From NCBI GenBank assembly GCA_009912235.1, contig WNDS01000002.1:620001-684000 (forward strand): a stretch of 64,000 bases of DNA. Reading direction: 5' to 3'. Below the pieces are notes generated by a model that was not told where the DNA came from, made no database searches, and saw nothing but the letters and a program-made list of their open reading frames with translations. The number at the start of each line of letters is the position of its first letter. Within the stretch, counting starts at the first letter, position 1. The position numbers were made by a program, and so were the translations under genes. Shown here in pieces: positions 18,834-28,130 of the stretch. This stretch comes from Stenotrophomonas maltophilia (lineage in GTDB: Bacteria; Pseudomonadota; Gammaproteobacteria; Xanthomonadales; Xanthomonadaceae).

Positions 18834-20438
18834 ATGTCCGAAGTCGCCACCGAAGCGTCGCGTCGCCGCACCTTCGCCATCATTTCCCACCCTGACGCCG
18901 GCAAGACCACGCTGACCGAAAAGCTGCTGCTGTTCGGGGGCGCGATCCAGATGGCCGGCTCGGTGAAGGGCCGCAAGGCCGCCCGCCACGCGACGTCCGA
19001 CTGGATGGCGCTGGAAAAGGAGCGCGGCATCTCGGTCACCTCGTCGGTGATGCAGTTCCCGTACGAAGGCAAGATCGTCAACCTGCTCGACACCCCCGGC
19101 CACGCCGACTTCGGCGAGGACACCTACCGCGTGCTGACCGCGGTGGACTCGGCGCTGATGGTGATCGACGTGGCCAAGGGCGTGGAAGAGCGCACCATCA
19201 AGCTGATGGAAGTCTGCCGCCTGCGCGACACCCCGATCATGACCTTCATCAACAAGCTCGACCGCGAGGGCAAGGACCCGATCGAGCTGCTGGATGAAGT
19301 GGAAACCGTGCTGGGCATCCAGTGCGCCCCGGTCACCTGGCCGATCGGCATGGGCCAGCGTCTGAAGGGCGTGGTGCACCTGCTGACCGGCGAAGTGCGC
19401 CTGTACGAACCGGGCCGCAACTTCACCCGCCAGGATTCGACCATCTTCCCGTCCATCGATGCACCCGGCCTGGCCGAGAAGATCGGCGCACAGATGCTGG
19501 CCGACCTGCGCGACGAACTGGAACTGGTGCAGGGCGCCAGCCACCCGTTCGACCTGCAGGCCTACCGCGCCGGCAAGCAGACCCCGGTGTTCTTCGGTTC
19601 GGGCGTGAACAACTTCGGTGTGCAGCCGCTGCTGGACTTCTTCGTCGAGCACGCCCCGCCGCCGCAGGCACGTGCCACCACCGGCCGGGTGATCGCGCCG
19701 GAAGAGAACAAGCTGAGCGGCTTCGTGTTCAAGATCCAGGCCAACATGGACCCGCAGCACCGCGACCGCGTGGCGTTCATGCGCATCTGCTCGGGCCGCT
19801 TCAGCGCCGGCATGAATACCTACCACGTGCGTACCGGCAAGGACATGAAGCTGGCCAACGCGCTGACCTTCATGGCCAGCGACCGCGAAATCGCGGCTGA
19901 AGCCTGGCCGGGCGATGTGATCGGCATCCACAACCACGGCACCATCTCCATCGGCGATACCTTCACCGAAGGCGAAGCGGTCACCTTCACCGGCATTCCC
20001 AACTTCGCCCCGGAACTGTTCCGCCGTGCGCGCCTGCGCGATCCGCTCAAGCTCAAGCAGCTGCAGAAGGGCCTGGCCCAGCTGTCCGAAGAAGGCGCCA
20101 CCCAGTTCTTCCGCCCGCTCACCAGCAACGACCTGATCCTGGGCGCAGTGGGCGTGCTGCAGTTCGACGTGGCCGCCTACCGCCTGAAAGACGAGTACGG
20201 CGTGGAAGCCGCCTTCGAGCCGGTTAGCGTGACCACCGCACGCTGGGTCACCTGCAGCAACGAAAAGAAGCTGGAAGAGTTCCGCGAGAAGAACGCGCTG
20301 AACCTGGCGCTGGACGCCGCCGGCCACCTGGTCTACCTGGCACCGACCCGGGTCAACCTGCAGCTGGCGCAGGAACGCTCGCCGGACGTGCGCTTCGCCG
20401 CCACCCGCGAAGCCGCACACACCGTGTCGGTCAGCTGA
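18834..20438 (+). CDS. prfC: Peptide chain release factor 3 (GTPase)
   Basis: A 534-residue translational GTPase that recycles RF1/RF2 after stop-codon peptide release. It has the G1 P-loop [16 protein letters not shown], the switch region [16 protein letters not shown]3 [12 protein letters not shown] and G4 [10 protein letters not shown]. The C-terminal domains contain [16 protein letters not shown], in the place expected for RF3. The length equals E. coli RF3 (about 529). A perfect TATAAT lies at 18782-18787. The gene is intact, which matters here because many neighbouring genes contain premature stops and RF3 acts at termination. Confidence 0.95.
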   Translation: MSEVATEASRRRTFAIISHPDAGKTTLTEKLLLFGGAIQMAGSVKGRKAARHATSDWMALEKERGISVTSSVMQFPYEGKIVNLLDTPGHADFGEDTYRVLTAVDSALMVIDVAKGVEERTIKLMEVCRLRDTPIMTFINKLDREGKDPIELLDEVETVLGIQCAPVTWPIGMGQRLKGVVHLLTGEVRLYEPGRNFTRQDSTIFPSIDAPGLAEKIGAQMLADLRDELELVQGASHPFDLQAYRAGKQTPVFFGSGVNNFGVQPLLDFFVEHAPPPQARATTGRVIAPEENKLSGFVFKIQANMDPQHRDRVAFMRICSGRFSAGMNTYHVRTGKDMKLANALTFMASDREIAAEAWPGDVIGIHNHGTISIGDTFTEGEAVTFTGIPNFAPELFRRARLRDPLKLKQLQKGLAQLSEEGATQFFRPLTSNDLILGAVGVLQFDVAAYRLKDEYGVEAAFEPVSVTTARWVTCSNEKKLEEFREKNALNLALDAAGHLVYLAPTRVNLQLAQERSPDVRFAATREAAHTVSVS

Positions 20439-20444
20439 CTGCGC

Positions 20445-20484
20445 GGGGTCAGAGCCCTTTCCGCAGGGAAAGGGCTCTGACCCC
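20445..20484. repeat. GGGGTCAGA palindrome, copy 1
   Basis: A 40-base near-perfect hairpin: GGGGTCAGAGCCCTTTCC, a four-base loop, then the reverse complement ending in CTGACCCC. Two relatives occur at 35998 and 61827. It lies seven bases after the prfC stop and could serve as its 3' end structure, although no T tract follows. Confidence 0.75.
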
Positions 20485-20600
20485 GGTGGATGCTGACCCC
20501 CGCGGAAACGCACCATACGATGGCGGGGGTGCACGCACCCGCCATCGCGGCGATGATAGGGGGGCTGCGGGTCCCCCTCCCCGCGAATCTCCTCATCGCC

Positions 20601-21239
20601 ATGTCCTCCACGACTGTTGCTTCAATCCGTGAAGAAATCGCCAGCGCCCTGACCCACGGCCTCGGTGCCGTGCTGGCCCTGGGCGCAAGCGCGGTACTGA
20701 TCACCCTGGCCGCCATCTACGGCGACGGCTGGCAGCTGGCCGGTGCCATCGTCTTCGGCATCGCCCTGCTGCTGCTCTACACCGCCTCCACCCTGTACCA
20801 CGCCATCCAGCACCCGGTGGCCAAGGGCCGGCTGAAGGTGTTCGACCACTGCGCGATCTACCTGCTGATTGCCGGCACCTACACCCCGTTCACCCTGATC
20901 GGCCTGCGTGGCCCGTGGGGCTGGGGGCTGTTCACCGCCATCTGGACCCTGGCGCTGGCCGGGGTGGTGTTCAAGCTGTTCTACACCGGCCGCTTCAAGC
21001 GCCTGTCCACCGCCATCTACATCGCCATGGGCTGGCTGGTGATCGTGGCGATTAAGCCGATGCTGGCCTCGATCGACGCGTGGACACTGGGCTGGCTGCT
21101 GGCCGGCGGCGTCTTCTACACGCTGGGCACCTACTTCTACCACCGCGAATCGATTCCGTACTCGCACGCCATCTGGCACCTGTTCGTTATCGGCGGCAGC
21201 GTCTGCCACTTCGTGGCGGTGACCGCACAGGTGCTGTAA
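20601..21239 (+). CDS. Hemolysin III family (PAQR-like) membrane protein
   Basis: A 212-residue, seven-helix inner-membrane protein of the YqfA/TrhA/HlyIII family, related to the PAQR receptors. Signature pieces are EEIASALTHGLGAVLAL at the start, TASTLYHAI with Ser and His, KVFDHCAIYLLIAGTYTPFTLI and the C-terminal SHAIWHLFVIGGSVCHFVAV. The conserved Asp and three His expected to bind zinc are present. The ATG at 20601 is chosen because the conserved helix begins ten residues later; a longer frame upstream is rich in Pro and Ala and lacks similarity. Family members affect membrane energetics and lipid homeostasis; true hemolysin activity is doubtful. Confidence 0.87.
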   Translation: MSSTTVASIREEIASALTHGLGAVLALGASAVLITLAAIYGDGWQLAGAIVFGIALLLLYTASTLYHAIQHPVAKGRLKVFDHCAIYLLIAGTYTPFTLIGLRGPWGWGLFTAIWTLALAGVVFKLFYTGRFKRLSTAIYIAMGWLVIVAIKPMLASIDAWTLGWLLAGGVFYTLGTYFYHRESIPYSHAIWHLFVIGGSVCHFVAVTAQVL

Positions 21240-21307
21240 GCGGCCCTGCACGCGGCGCGAATGCACGCTTCGCGCCACGTGCACGACAGCGGGGCAACCA
21301 TGGGAGC

Positions 21308-23287
21308 GTGAACAGCGCCCCTGCCCCCGATACCCGCACCCCACGTTCTACGCGCTGGCGCCTGCGCCGCCCCGGCAGGCGCGGCCAGCGCTGGCTGGCG
21401 GTGCTGGTGTTCGTGCTGGCCGCCGTGCTGCTGCTGATCGCACTGTGGGACTGGAACTGGTTCAAGGGCCCAGTCGAGCGCATGGTCGAAGCCCGCACCG
21501 GCCGCGCCCTGCACCTGGGCCACCTGGATGTCGAGCTGGGGCGCACCACTACCGTGCGCGCCGACACCCTCACCTTCGCCAATGCCACCTGGGCGAAGCA
21601 GGCGAACATGGCCAGCGCGGACCGCGTGGAGATCGACGTGCGGCTTTGGCCGCTGCTGCGTGGCAGCGTGCAGCTGCCGGAGATCCGCCTGACCCGCCCC
21701 GACGTGCTGCTGCAGACCTCGCCGGACAAGGACCACCCCGGCAACTGGGATTTCCTCGGCGCGGGCGGTGGCGGCGAAACCCCGCGCCTGCAGCGCCTGC
21801 GCATCGACGATGGCCGCCTGCAGTTCCTCGATGAGCTGGGCCGCACCAACATCCAGGTGAACGTGCGCAGCGGCCAGCCCAGGCAGGCCGACAGCGCGCC
21901 GCCGCTGCTGGTCGACAGCAAGGGCCGCTGGCAGGGCAATGCGTTCACGCTGGACGGCAACACCGAATCACCGCTGGAACTGACCGACAGCGAGCACCCG
22001 TTCCGCATCCATCTGGATGGCCGCGCCGGCGGCACCCATGCGGTGGCCAGCGGCACGCTGACCAACCCATTCCAGCTGCAGGTGTTCGATCTGCAGTTCA
22101 AGCTCAGCGGGCAGGACCTGGCCGACCTCTACCCCCTGCTGGGCATCGCCATTCCCACCTCGCCGCCGTACGCACTGGATGGCCGCCTCAAGCGCGACCA
22201 CCAGGTCTGGCGCTACGACCAGTTCACCGGCCGCGTCGGCGACAGCGACCTGGGTGGCGACGTTGAATTCGATGTCGGCGGCCAGCGCCCGCGCATGACC
22301 GCCACGCTGGTCTCCAGGCGCCTGGACTTCGATGATCTGGCCGGCTTCATCGGTGCGCCGCCGAAGACCGGTGCAGGCGAATCGGCGAACGCCGAACAGA
22401 AGGCCGAGGCAGCACGCCTGGCCGCCAGGCCGACCGTGCTGCCCGACACGCCCTACAACCTGGGCAAGCTGCGCGCGATGGATGCCGACGTGCGCTGGAA
22501 GGCGCACCGCATCAACGCACCGTCGCTGCCGCTGGATGACATGGACGCGCACCTGCTGCTCGATGACGGCCTGCTGCGGCTGGAGCCGCTGAACTTCGGC
22601 GTGGCCGGCGGCGATATCCGCAGCACCATCCGCATGGACGCGCGCCAGCCGCAGATCGCCACGGCGCTCAAGGCCAGCGTGCGTGGCGTGCAGCTGGGCA
22701 AGCTGTTCCCGGATGCGAAACTGGCCGAACAGGCCAGCGGCGGCATCGGCGGGGAAATCGACCTGGCCGGCACCGGCAATTCGGTGGCCGCCATGCTCGC
22801 CAGCAGCAACGGCAACGTCGGCATCGGCATGGGCCGCGGGGACGTCGGCAACCTGGTGATGGAACTGGCCGGGCTGGACATCGCCGAATCGCTGAAATTC
22901 CTGTTCACCGGTGACAAGCAGATACCGCTGCGCTGCGCCTTCGCCGATTTCGGCGTGCGCGATGGCCTGATGAGCAGCCGCGCCCTGGCGGTGGACACCA
23001 CCGACACGCTCATCGTCGGCGAAGGCACGGTGAACCTGAAGGGCGAATAGCTGGACCTGCTGCTGCGCCCCCGCCCGAAGGACAAGAGCATCCTGGCCCT
23101 GCGTTCGCCCCTGCGCATCGGCGGCACGTTCAAGTCCCCCTCGTTCCGCCCCGACCTCAAAGCGCTGGGCATCCGCGGCGCGATCGCACTGACCCTGGGC
23201 AGCATCGCGCCCCCGGCCGCGCTGCTGGCCACCATCGAAACCGGCCCGGGCAAGGACGCCGACTGCGGCGGGCATTACGCGAAGTAG
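21308..23287 (+). pseudogene. AsmA-like inner-membrane protein, interrupted by in-frame TAG
   Basis: The gene has 660 codons. It starts with a GTG, a basic N-terminus and one membrane helix (about residues 32-52, WLAVLVFVLAAVLLLIALWD). The long periplasmic part has AsmA features: GRALHLGHLDVELG, repeated amphipathic beta segments and the AsmA_2 region near 540-640 with LASSNGNVGIGMGRGDVGNL. Codon 581 (23048-23050) is TAG, but the frame continues for 78 residues to a natural stop at 23287. That continuation has the standard AsmA ending, LDLLLRPRPKDKSILALRSP and IGGTFKSPSFRPD. AsmA-like proteins are proposed to carry phospholipids between membranes. Without readthrough the conserved last strands are lost. 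Confidence 0.8.
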
Positions 23288-23300
23288 CAGCGGCGGGGTA

Positions 23301-23428
23301 CCGGTAGTTGCCGACCTTGGTCGGCGCGTCCGTGCCAGCCAAGGTTGGCACCCACCAGTAGCACCCACCTGCCCGGTAGTTGCCGACCTTGGTCGGCGCG
23401 TCCGTGCCAGCCAAGGTTGGCACCCACC
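23301..23428. repeat. Two 56-bp direct repeats, each with two hairpins
   Basis: Bases 23301-23356 and 23373-23428 are identical apart from flanks (72-bp period). Each copy contains two hairpins in series, GCCGACCTTGGTCGGC and GTGCCAGCCAAGGTTGGCAC, resembling linked REP units. They follow the AsmA-like gene. Confidence 0.75.
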
Positions 23429-23480
23429 GGGAGCAGATGATCGGCACTGAAACGCACCGCGCTCGCAGGAACGTGTCCAG

Positions 23481-23583
23481 AGGCGGAGGGCATGGCCGTG
23501 CAGGACCGTAGGCGCCAAGGACGGCGCCTACGAGCTACAGGGACGTATTCACCGCGTGTCCTGCACGGCCATGCCCTCCGCCT
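23481..23583. repeat. Nested palindrome with 26-bp arms
   Basis: Outer arms 23481-23506 and 23558-23583 are perfect reverse complements. Inside the left half lies a second palindrome, CGTAGGCGCC (23507-23516) against GGCGCCTACG (23523-23532). The element could extrude a long branched cruciform. No gene overlaps it convincingly on either strand. The region 23288-23673 consists of this and the preceding repeat plus a small GGCGGGCT/AGCCCGCC hairpin near the end of the CBS gene. Confidence 0.7.
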
Positions 23584-23673
23584 CACCACGCATCAGGAAG
23601 GCGATGCAGTTGATCTTGATCTGGCCGTTGCTTTGAGCGGGCCGGCGGGCTGCAAGCCCGCCAGCGTAAAAAC

Positions 23674-24105
23674 CTATCCCGCCACGATGTACTGCTGCAA
23701 CTGGTCCAGCTGCTGGCGCTGCGCGTCGATCACCGCCTTCACCAGGTCGCCGATCGAAATCACGCCCACCACGCTGCCCGCCTCCACCACCGGCAGATGG
23801 CGGATACGGTAATCGGTCACCAGCTGCAGGCAGTGCTCCACCTGCTCGCCCGGCGCCACCGTCACCACCTTGGCCGTCATGATCTCCTCCACCGCCGTGT
23901 CGCGCGACGAACGGTCACGCAGCACGACCTTGAGCGCGTAATCACGCTCGGACAGGATCCCGACCAGCCGCGGGCCCTCCATCACCAGAACCGCCCCGAT
24001 GCCCCGCTCGGCCATCAGCCGGATCGCGTCGATCACCGCCGCACCGGGCGCGACCGCATGTACCTCAGGGGATTTGCCGTCCAACAGTTGCCGAACCGTG
24101 GTCAT
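23674..24105 (-). CDS. CBS-domain pair protein
   Basis: A 143-residue cytosolic protein made of two CBS motifs and little else: residues about 8-62 (VHAVAPGAAVIDAIRLMAE, then GILSERDYA) and about 73-130 (VVTVAPGEQVEHCLQLVTD, then GVISIGDLVK). Such stand-alone pairs bind adenine nucleotides and regulate partners, which are not identifiable here. The start at 24105 has GGAGGG a few bases upstream. Its first 41 bases overlap the end of the glycosyltransferase gene upstream, so the two are co-transcribed. Confidence 0.88.
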   Translation of the reverse strand: MTTVRQLLDGKSPEVHAVAPGAAVIDAIRLMAERGIGAVLVMEGPRLVGILSERDYALKVVLRDRSSRDTAVEEIMTAKVVTVAPGEQVEHCLQLVTDYRIRHLPVVEAGSVVGVISIGDLVKAVIDAQRQQLDQLQQYIVAG

Positions 24106-25084
24106 CTGCCTGCCCTCCCAGGGTGGGTTGCAGGCCCGAGTCTGCCACGGACGGCGCGAGCCAGGCGTCAACCAGGTACAACGGCCGCTGCTTGGATTCC
24201 TCATACAACCGGCCCAGGTACTCGCCGATCAGCCCGAGCGCGATCAGCTGCACGCCGCCCAGGAACAGGATCACCGCCATCATCGTCGGCCAGCCGGCCA
24301 CACGGTCACCGTACAGCGCCGCCTTGGCCACCACCCATACCGCGAACAGGAACGCCGAAACTGCCGTGAACAGGCCGAAATAGGTCGCCGCGCGCAGCGG
24401 CACCGTCGAAAAGCCGGTGATGCCTTCCAGCGCGAAATTCCACAGCCGCCACAGGCTGAACTTGCTGGTACCCGCCACCCGCGCATGCCGGTGGTACGGC
24501 ACCGCCACGCGGCGGAAACCGACCCAGCTGAACAGGCCTTTCATGAAGCGGTGGCGCTCGCGCAGTTCGCGCAGTGCCGCCAGCGCGCGCGGTGACAGCA
24601 GGCGGTAATCACCGGTGTCGGCCGGGATCGGCGTGCGCGACAGGCGCCCGACCACGCGGTAGAACGCCTTGGCGGTGAAACGCTTGATCCAGCCTTCGCC
24701 GTCGCGCTCCAGCCGCGTGCCGTAGATGTTGTCGTAGCCCTGGCGCCACAGTGCGACGAACTGCGGGGCCAGCTCCGGCGGGTCCTGGCCATCGGCGTCC
24801 AGGATCATCGCCGCACCATGCGTGACCTGGTCCAGGCCCGCGGTCAGTGCCGCTTCCTTGCCGAAGTTGCGCGACAGCCGCAGCGCCGAGACCCGCGCAT
24901 CGGCGGCAACCAGCGCCTGCAGTACCGCCCAGGTGCCATCGGTGCTGCCGTCGTCCACGTACAGCACGCGGCCCTCCAGCCCCGCCAGGCCATCGAGCAC
25001 GGCCAGCAGCCGGGGCTGCAGGTGTGGCAACGCCGCCTCTTCATTGCAGGCAGCGATGACGAAGGTCAGGCGATCCGGGTGCAT
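24065..25084 (-). CDS. Family 2 glycosyltransferase with C-terminal membrane helices (GtrB/ArnC-like)
   Basis: A 339-residue enzyme. The GT-A catalytic domain has TFVIAACNEEAALP, YVDDGSTDGTW, the AMILDADGQDPPEL metal-binding segment and GTRLERDGEGW. Two membrane helices follow (about 230-255, TYFGLFTAVSAFLFAVWVV, and 265-290, MMAVILFLGGVQLIALGLI), then GEYLGRLYEESKQRPLYLV. This is the layout of undecaprenyl-phosphate sugar transferases (GtrB, ArnC, DPM1 type), which load a sugar onto a lipid carrier at the cytosolic face. No GtrA flippase or dedicated glycan cluster is adjacent, so the product is unknown. Confidence 0.87.
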   Translation of the reverse strand: MHPDRLTFVIAACNEEAALPHLQPRLLAVLDGLAGLEGRVLYVDDGSTDGTWAVLQALVAADARVSALRLSRNFGKEAALTAGLDQVTHGAAMILDADGQDPPELAPQFVALWRQGYDNIYGTRLERDGEGWIKRFTAKAFYRVVGRLSRTPIPADTGDYRLLSPRALAALRELRERHRFMKGLFSWVGFRRVAVPYHRHARVAGTSKFSLWRLWNFALEGITGFSTVPLRAATYFGLFTAVSAFLFAVWVVAKAALYGDRVAGWPTMMAVILFLGGVQLIALGLIGEYLGRLYEESKQRPLYLVDAWLAPSVADSGLQPTLGGQADDHGSATVGRQIP

Positions 25085-25097
25085 GCCCGCAGTGTAC

Positions 25098-25847
25098 TCA
25101 GTCATCCTGCAGGTAGGCCGCACCGCCCAGCTGGCGGGCCTGGCGCTGGATCCAGGCAGCCCGCCGCTGCACGTAGGGCCCCGGGTTGGCCGCGTCGTAA
25201 CGGCGCGGCGCCGGCAGCACCGCCGCCAGCCGCGCGCTCTCGGCCGGGGCCAGGCGTGCGGCATCCTTGTTCCAGAACTGCCGCGAGGCCGCCTGCGCAC
25301 CGTAGATGCCATCGCCGAACTCGGCGATGTTGGCGTACATCTCCAGGATGCGCTGCTTCGGCCAGAACGCCTCGATCAGCACCGTGTACCAGACCTCCAG
25401 GCCCTTGCGCACCCAGCTGCGGCCCTGCCACAGGAACAGGTTCTTGGCCACCTGCTGGCTGATGGTGCTTGCCCCGCGCAGGCGCCCGCCGCGCGCATTG
25501 TGGTCGCGCGCCTTCTCGATGGCCTGCAGGTCGAAGCCATCGTGGTCGGGGAAGCGCTGGTCCTCGGCAGCCACCAGCGAAATCGGCAGGCTCGGCGCCA
25601 TCTGGTCCAGGTCACGCCACTGGTAGTGCAGGCGGTAGGACCAGTCGCCTTCGCCCAGCGCCTCGCCGTAGCGCCACAGCATGACCGTGGACAGCGGCGG
25701 GTCGATGAAGCGCAGCGCCAGCACCTGCAGGCTGCTTAGGCCCACGAACAGCACCGGCAGCCACAGCAGCTGCCGCCAACGCCAGCGCCGGCGCTTCGGC
25801 CCGGCGGCCGCCTCTTCGACCTTGTGGTCCTCTCCCGCAACCCCCAT
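25098..25847 (-). CDS. mtgA: Monofunctional biosynthetic peptidoglycan transglycosylase
   Basis: A 249-residue GT51 enzyme with one N-terminal membrane anchor (about 27-47, [21 protein letters not shown]). GT51 motifs are intact: [15 protein letters not shown] with the catalytic Glu, [48 protein letters not shown] and the final [15 protein letters not shown]. There is no transpeptidase domain, which makes it MtgA rather than a class A PBP. It polymerises lipid II outside the inner membrane. The ATG at 25847 gives a charged cytosolic N-terminus of the usual length. It diverges from hslO with about 78 bases between starts. Confidence 0.92.
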   Translation of the reverse strand: MGVAGEDHKVEEAAAGPKRRRWRWRQLLWLPVLFVGLSSLQVLALRFIDPPLSTVMLWRYGEALGEGDWSYRLHYQWRDLDQMAPSLPISLVAAEDQRFPDHDGFDLQAIEKARDHNARGGRLRGASTISQQVAKNLFLWQGRSWVRKGLEVWYTVLIEAFWPKQRILEMYANIAEFGDGIYGAQAASRQFWNKDAARLAPAESARLAAVLPAPRRYDAANPGPYVQRRAAWIQRQARQLGGAAYLQDD

Positions 25848-25925
25848 TACTGTTGCATCCTTTTCCTGCACGGTTGTCGGCGCATTATCCGGCAACTGGC
25901 CCCGTTCCCGCGTGACCCCGAGCCG

Positions 25926-26819
25926 ATGACCGCCCAAAACGATTCCCTGATCCGCTTCCTGCTTCCCGATGCCGGCGTCCGCGGCGTGCACGTGCGCCTG
26001 TCGGACAGCTGGCAGGAAATCCTGTCCCACGCCGTCTACCTCGACAGCGCCGCTGAACTGCTGGGCGAGGCCTGCGTGGCCGCCGCGCTGTTCACCGGGC
26101 ACACCAAGATCGACGGCCGCCTGTCCATCCAGCTGCGCAGCAGCAGCGCACTGCGCACCCTGTTTGCCGAGTGCACCGCCGCCGGCACCCTGCGCGCCCT
26201 CGCCCAGCTGGCCGAGGGCGGCGACGTGGCCCGCGACCTGACCACCCTGGGCAGCGATGCCCTGCTGGCCATCACCATCGAGAACCCGGGCCTGGACCCG
26301 CGCGAGCCGCAGCGCTACCAGAGCCTGGTGGGCCTGACCGCGCCGGCCCTGGACGAGGCCTTCGAGGACTACTTCCGCCAGTCCGAGCAGCTGCCGACCC
26401 GCCTGCTGCTGGCGGCCGACCGCAACGGCACCGCCGCCGGCCTGATGCTGCAGAAGCTGCCCGGCGACGAGGGTGACCAGGATGGCTGGACCCGTGCCAG
26501 CGCCCTGTTCGACACCCTGGCCAAGGCCGAACTGCTGGCCACCCCGGCCGAGGAACTGCTGCATCGCCTGTTCCATGAAGAACAGCCCGAGCGGGTCGGC
26601 CTGAAGGAACTGCGCTTCGGCTGCTCCTGCTCACGTGAGCGGGTGGCCGGCATGCTGCAGTCGCTGGGCGAGGAGGAGGCACGCGCGGCCGCCGAACCGA
26701 CCGGGGCGGTCGAGATCCGCTGCGAATTCTGCGGGCGTGAGTATCACTTCCCATTGACGGAATTCGGCATACTGTTCAGCAACGGTGAAGCCCTGCCGGC
26801 GCCTGAACGCCTGCAGTAA
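25926..26819 (+). CDS. hslO: Hsp33 redox-regulated chaperone
   Basis: A 297-residue holdase that is activated by oxidation and prevents aggregation under oxidative stress. The N-terminal substrate-binding fold shows [18 protein letters not shown]. The C-terminal redox switch has the four zinc cysteines in two pairs, [11 protein letters not shown] and [13 protein letters not shown] (CxC and CxxC). Length and spacing match E. coli Hsp33. The gene begins with ATG at 25926 soon after the divergent mtgA start. A 120-base gap separates it from the next gene, so it is probably monocistronic. Confidence 0.94.
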   Translation: MTAQNDSLIRFLLPDAGVRGVHVRLSDSWQEILSHAVYLDSAAELLGEACVAAALFTGHTKIDGRLSIQLRSSSALRTLFAECTAAGTLRALAQLAEGGDVARDLTTLGSDALLAITIENPGLDPREPQRYQSLVGLTAPALDEAFEDYFRQSEQLPTRLLLAADRNGTAAGLMLQKLPGDEGDQDGWTRASALFDTLAKAELLATPAEELLHRLFHEEQPERVGLKELRFGCSCSRERVAGMLQSLGEEEARAAAEPTGAVEIRCEFCGREYHFPLTEFGILFSNGEALPAPERLQ

Positions 26820-26940
26820 TCTCAACGCAGTCCTGGATCCGGGGAGGATCGAGGCTTGTTAAGAATTCATAAAAACCCTAGGATCATGTTCCTGCTGCGG
26901 CGGGAACTTCCAGTGTTACCCCCCTGTCTGAGCTGGACTC

Positions 26941-27792
26941 ATGCGTACTTTCCTGCGTACATCGCTGGCTGTGCTGATCGCCCTGGGGGCGATCACGGGC
27001 GTGCACGCGCAGAGCAAGGAAACGCGTACCGTGCTGCCGGTCTGGAACAAGGGCAGCGGCAAGGTCGAGGCCCTGCTGTACCTGGAGCCGACCGGTGAAC
27101 AGGCGGCGGGGGCACGCTGGCATTTCGGCCGCAACAACTCGCTGGACGCCGCTTTCGGCCTGTCCTCGGGCGATTCGTTGGGCCTGCTGTGCAACAGCAG
27201 CAGCGGCACCAGCATGGCCGGCCTGGCCAGCCACTGCATGCTGGCCAGCCTGGGCGACGACGAAGACACCCTGAGCCGCCGTTTCACCGGCACCGCCGCA
27301 TTCAACCGGCCCGGTAGCCGTGTCGGCGTGACCGCCGGCACCGGCCGCGAGATCCTGCCGGCCTGCCTGTCGGGCCCGAACAAGACCCCGTCGCTGCGTG
27401 CCGAACAGAACGACCTGACCGTGTTCGCACAGAAGAACATCGGCCGCGAAGGCTTCGTGTCCATTGCCGGCACCTACGCCAAGGCGCGCCTGGTGCCACT
27501 GTCCGATGCCGCCCCCTCGCTGATCGACCGCTGGGACAGCAAGAGCCTGAGCCTCGGCGCCGGCTACGGCAACTTCACCGGCAGCATCATCGGCCGCGTG
27601 GTCGATGTGCCCGGCCGCCCCGGCAAGTGGGAAGGCCTGGGCGTGGGGCTGACCTGGCGTACGCCCTGGTCCGGCCAGCTGACCGTGGGTGCCGAGAACG
27701 TGATCAGCCGCGGCAAGAACCCGTTCTCGCCACGCAACGAAAGCAACGACGACGGCACCGTGCCCTACGTGCGCTACGAGCAGGACCTGTAA
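26941..27792 (+). CDS. Secreted protein of unknown function, probable outer-membrane beta-barrel
   Basis: A 283-residue protein with a signal peptide (TFLRTSLAVLIALGAITGVHA). The mature part alternates polar and hydrophobic residues in many short segments: VEALLYLEPTG, VFAQKNIGREGFVSIAGTYA, SLSLGAGYGNFTGSIIGRVV and LTVGAENVISRG. It ends in YVRYEQDL. This pattern suggests antiparallel strands of a small barrel or a secreted beta protein. Two Cys pairs could form disulphides. Proteins of this kind are common and unnamed in Xanthomonadaceae. The ATG at 26941 directly precedes the signal peptide, and a good terminator follows, so it is a single-gene unit. Confidence 0.65.
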   Translation: MRTFLRTSLAVLIALGAITGVHAQSKETRTVLPVWNKGSGKVEALLYLEPTGEQAAGARWHFGRNNSLDAAFGLSSGDSLGLLCNSSSGTSMAGLASHCMLASLGDDEDTLSRRFTGTAAFNRPGSRVGVTAGTGREILPACLSGPNKTPSLRAEQNDLTVFAQKNIGREGFVSIAGTYAKARLVPLSDAAPSLIDRWDSKSLSLGAGYGNFTGSIIGRVVDVPGRPGKWEGLGVGLTWRTPWSGQLTVGAENVISRGKNPFSPRNESNDDGTVPYVRYEQDL

Positions 27793-27820
27793 GCCCCAGC
27801 TGTCGCAGATTTACCAGAGA

Positions 27821-27846
27821 ACGGACGCCAACGGCGTCCGTTTTTT
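27821..27846 (+). terminator. Intrinsic terminator
   Basis: Stem GGACGCC/GGCGTCC with an AAC loop, followed by GTTTTTT. It ends the secreted beta-protein gene. The 284 bases from here to the TonB receptor are AT-rich compared with the rest of the window and probably hold its promoter; no gene is seen there. Confidence 0.9.
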
Positions 27847-28130
27847 ATTGCGTGCGTGATGGAAGTGATACACGTCGACATATTTCAATAGAAACTTTTT
27901 TCGTCACCCGGCATTAACAAGCGGGACATATGCCAAAAGACATACCTGCCAACGTGTTGATAGCAAAGGGTTTTGGTCACTAGCACAGGCGGGTTGCGAC
28001 AAAATTAACGGACCTTTAATTCTTGGGAATCGGCAGTTAAGATCGGGTCAGCCTCACGTTTTTGGAACTTCTTTTTAAGGTCCGTCGATGGGGCACTACC
28101 AACGCCAAGATTTCCTTGGAGAGAGAGCCA

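Noticed and set aside
28062..28130. Earlier start for the TonB receptor
   Set aside because: The 23 extra residues precede a clear signal peptide and the strong ribosome site at 28120-28127, so ATG at 28131 is the start.
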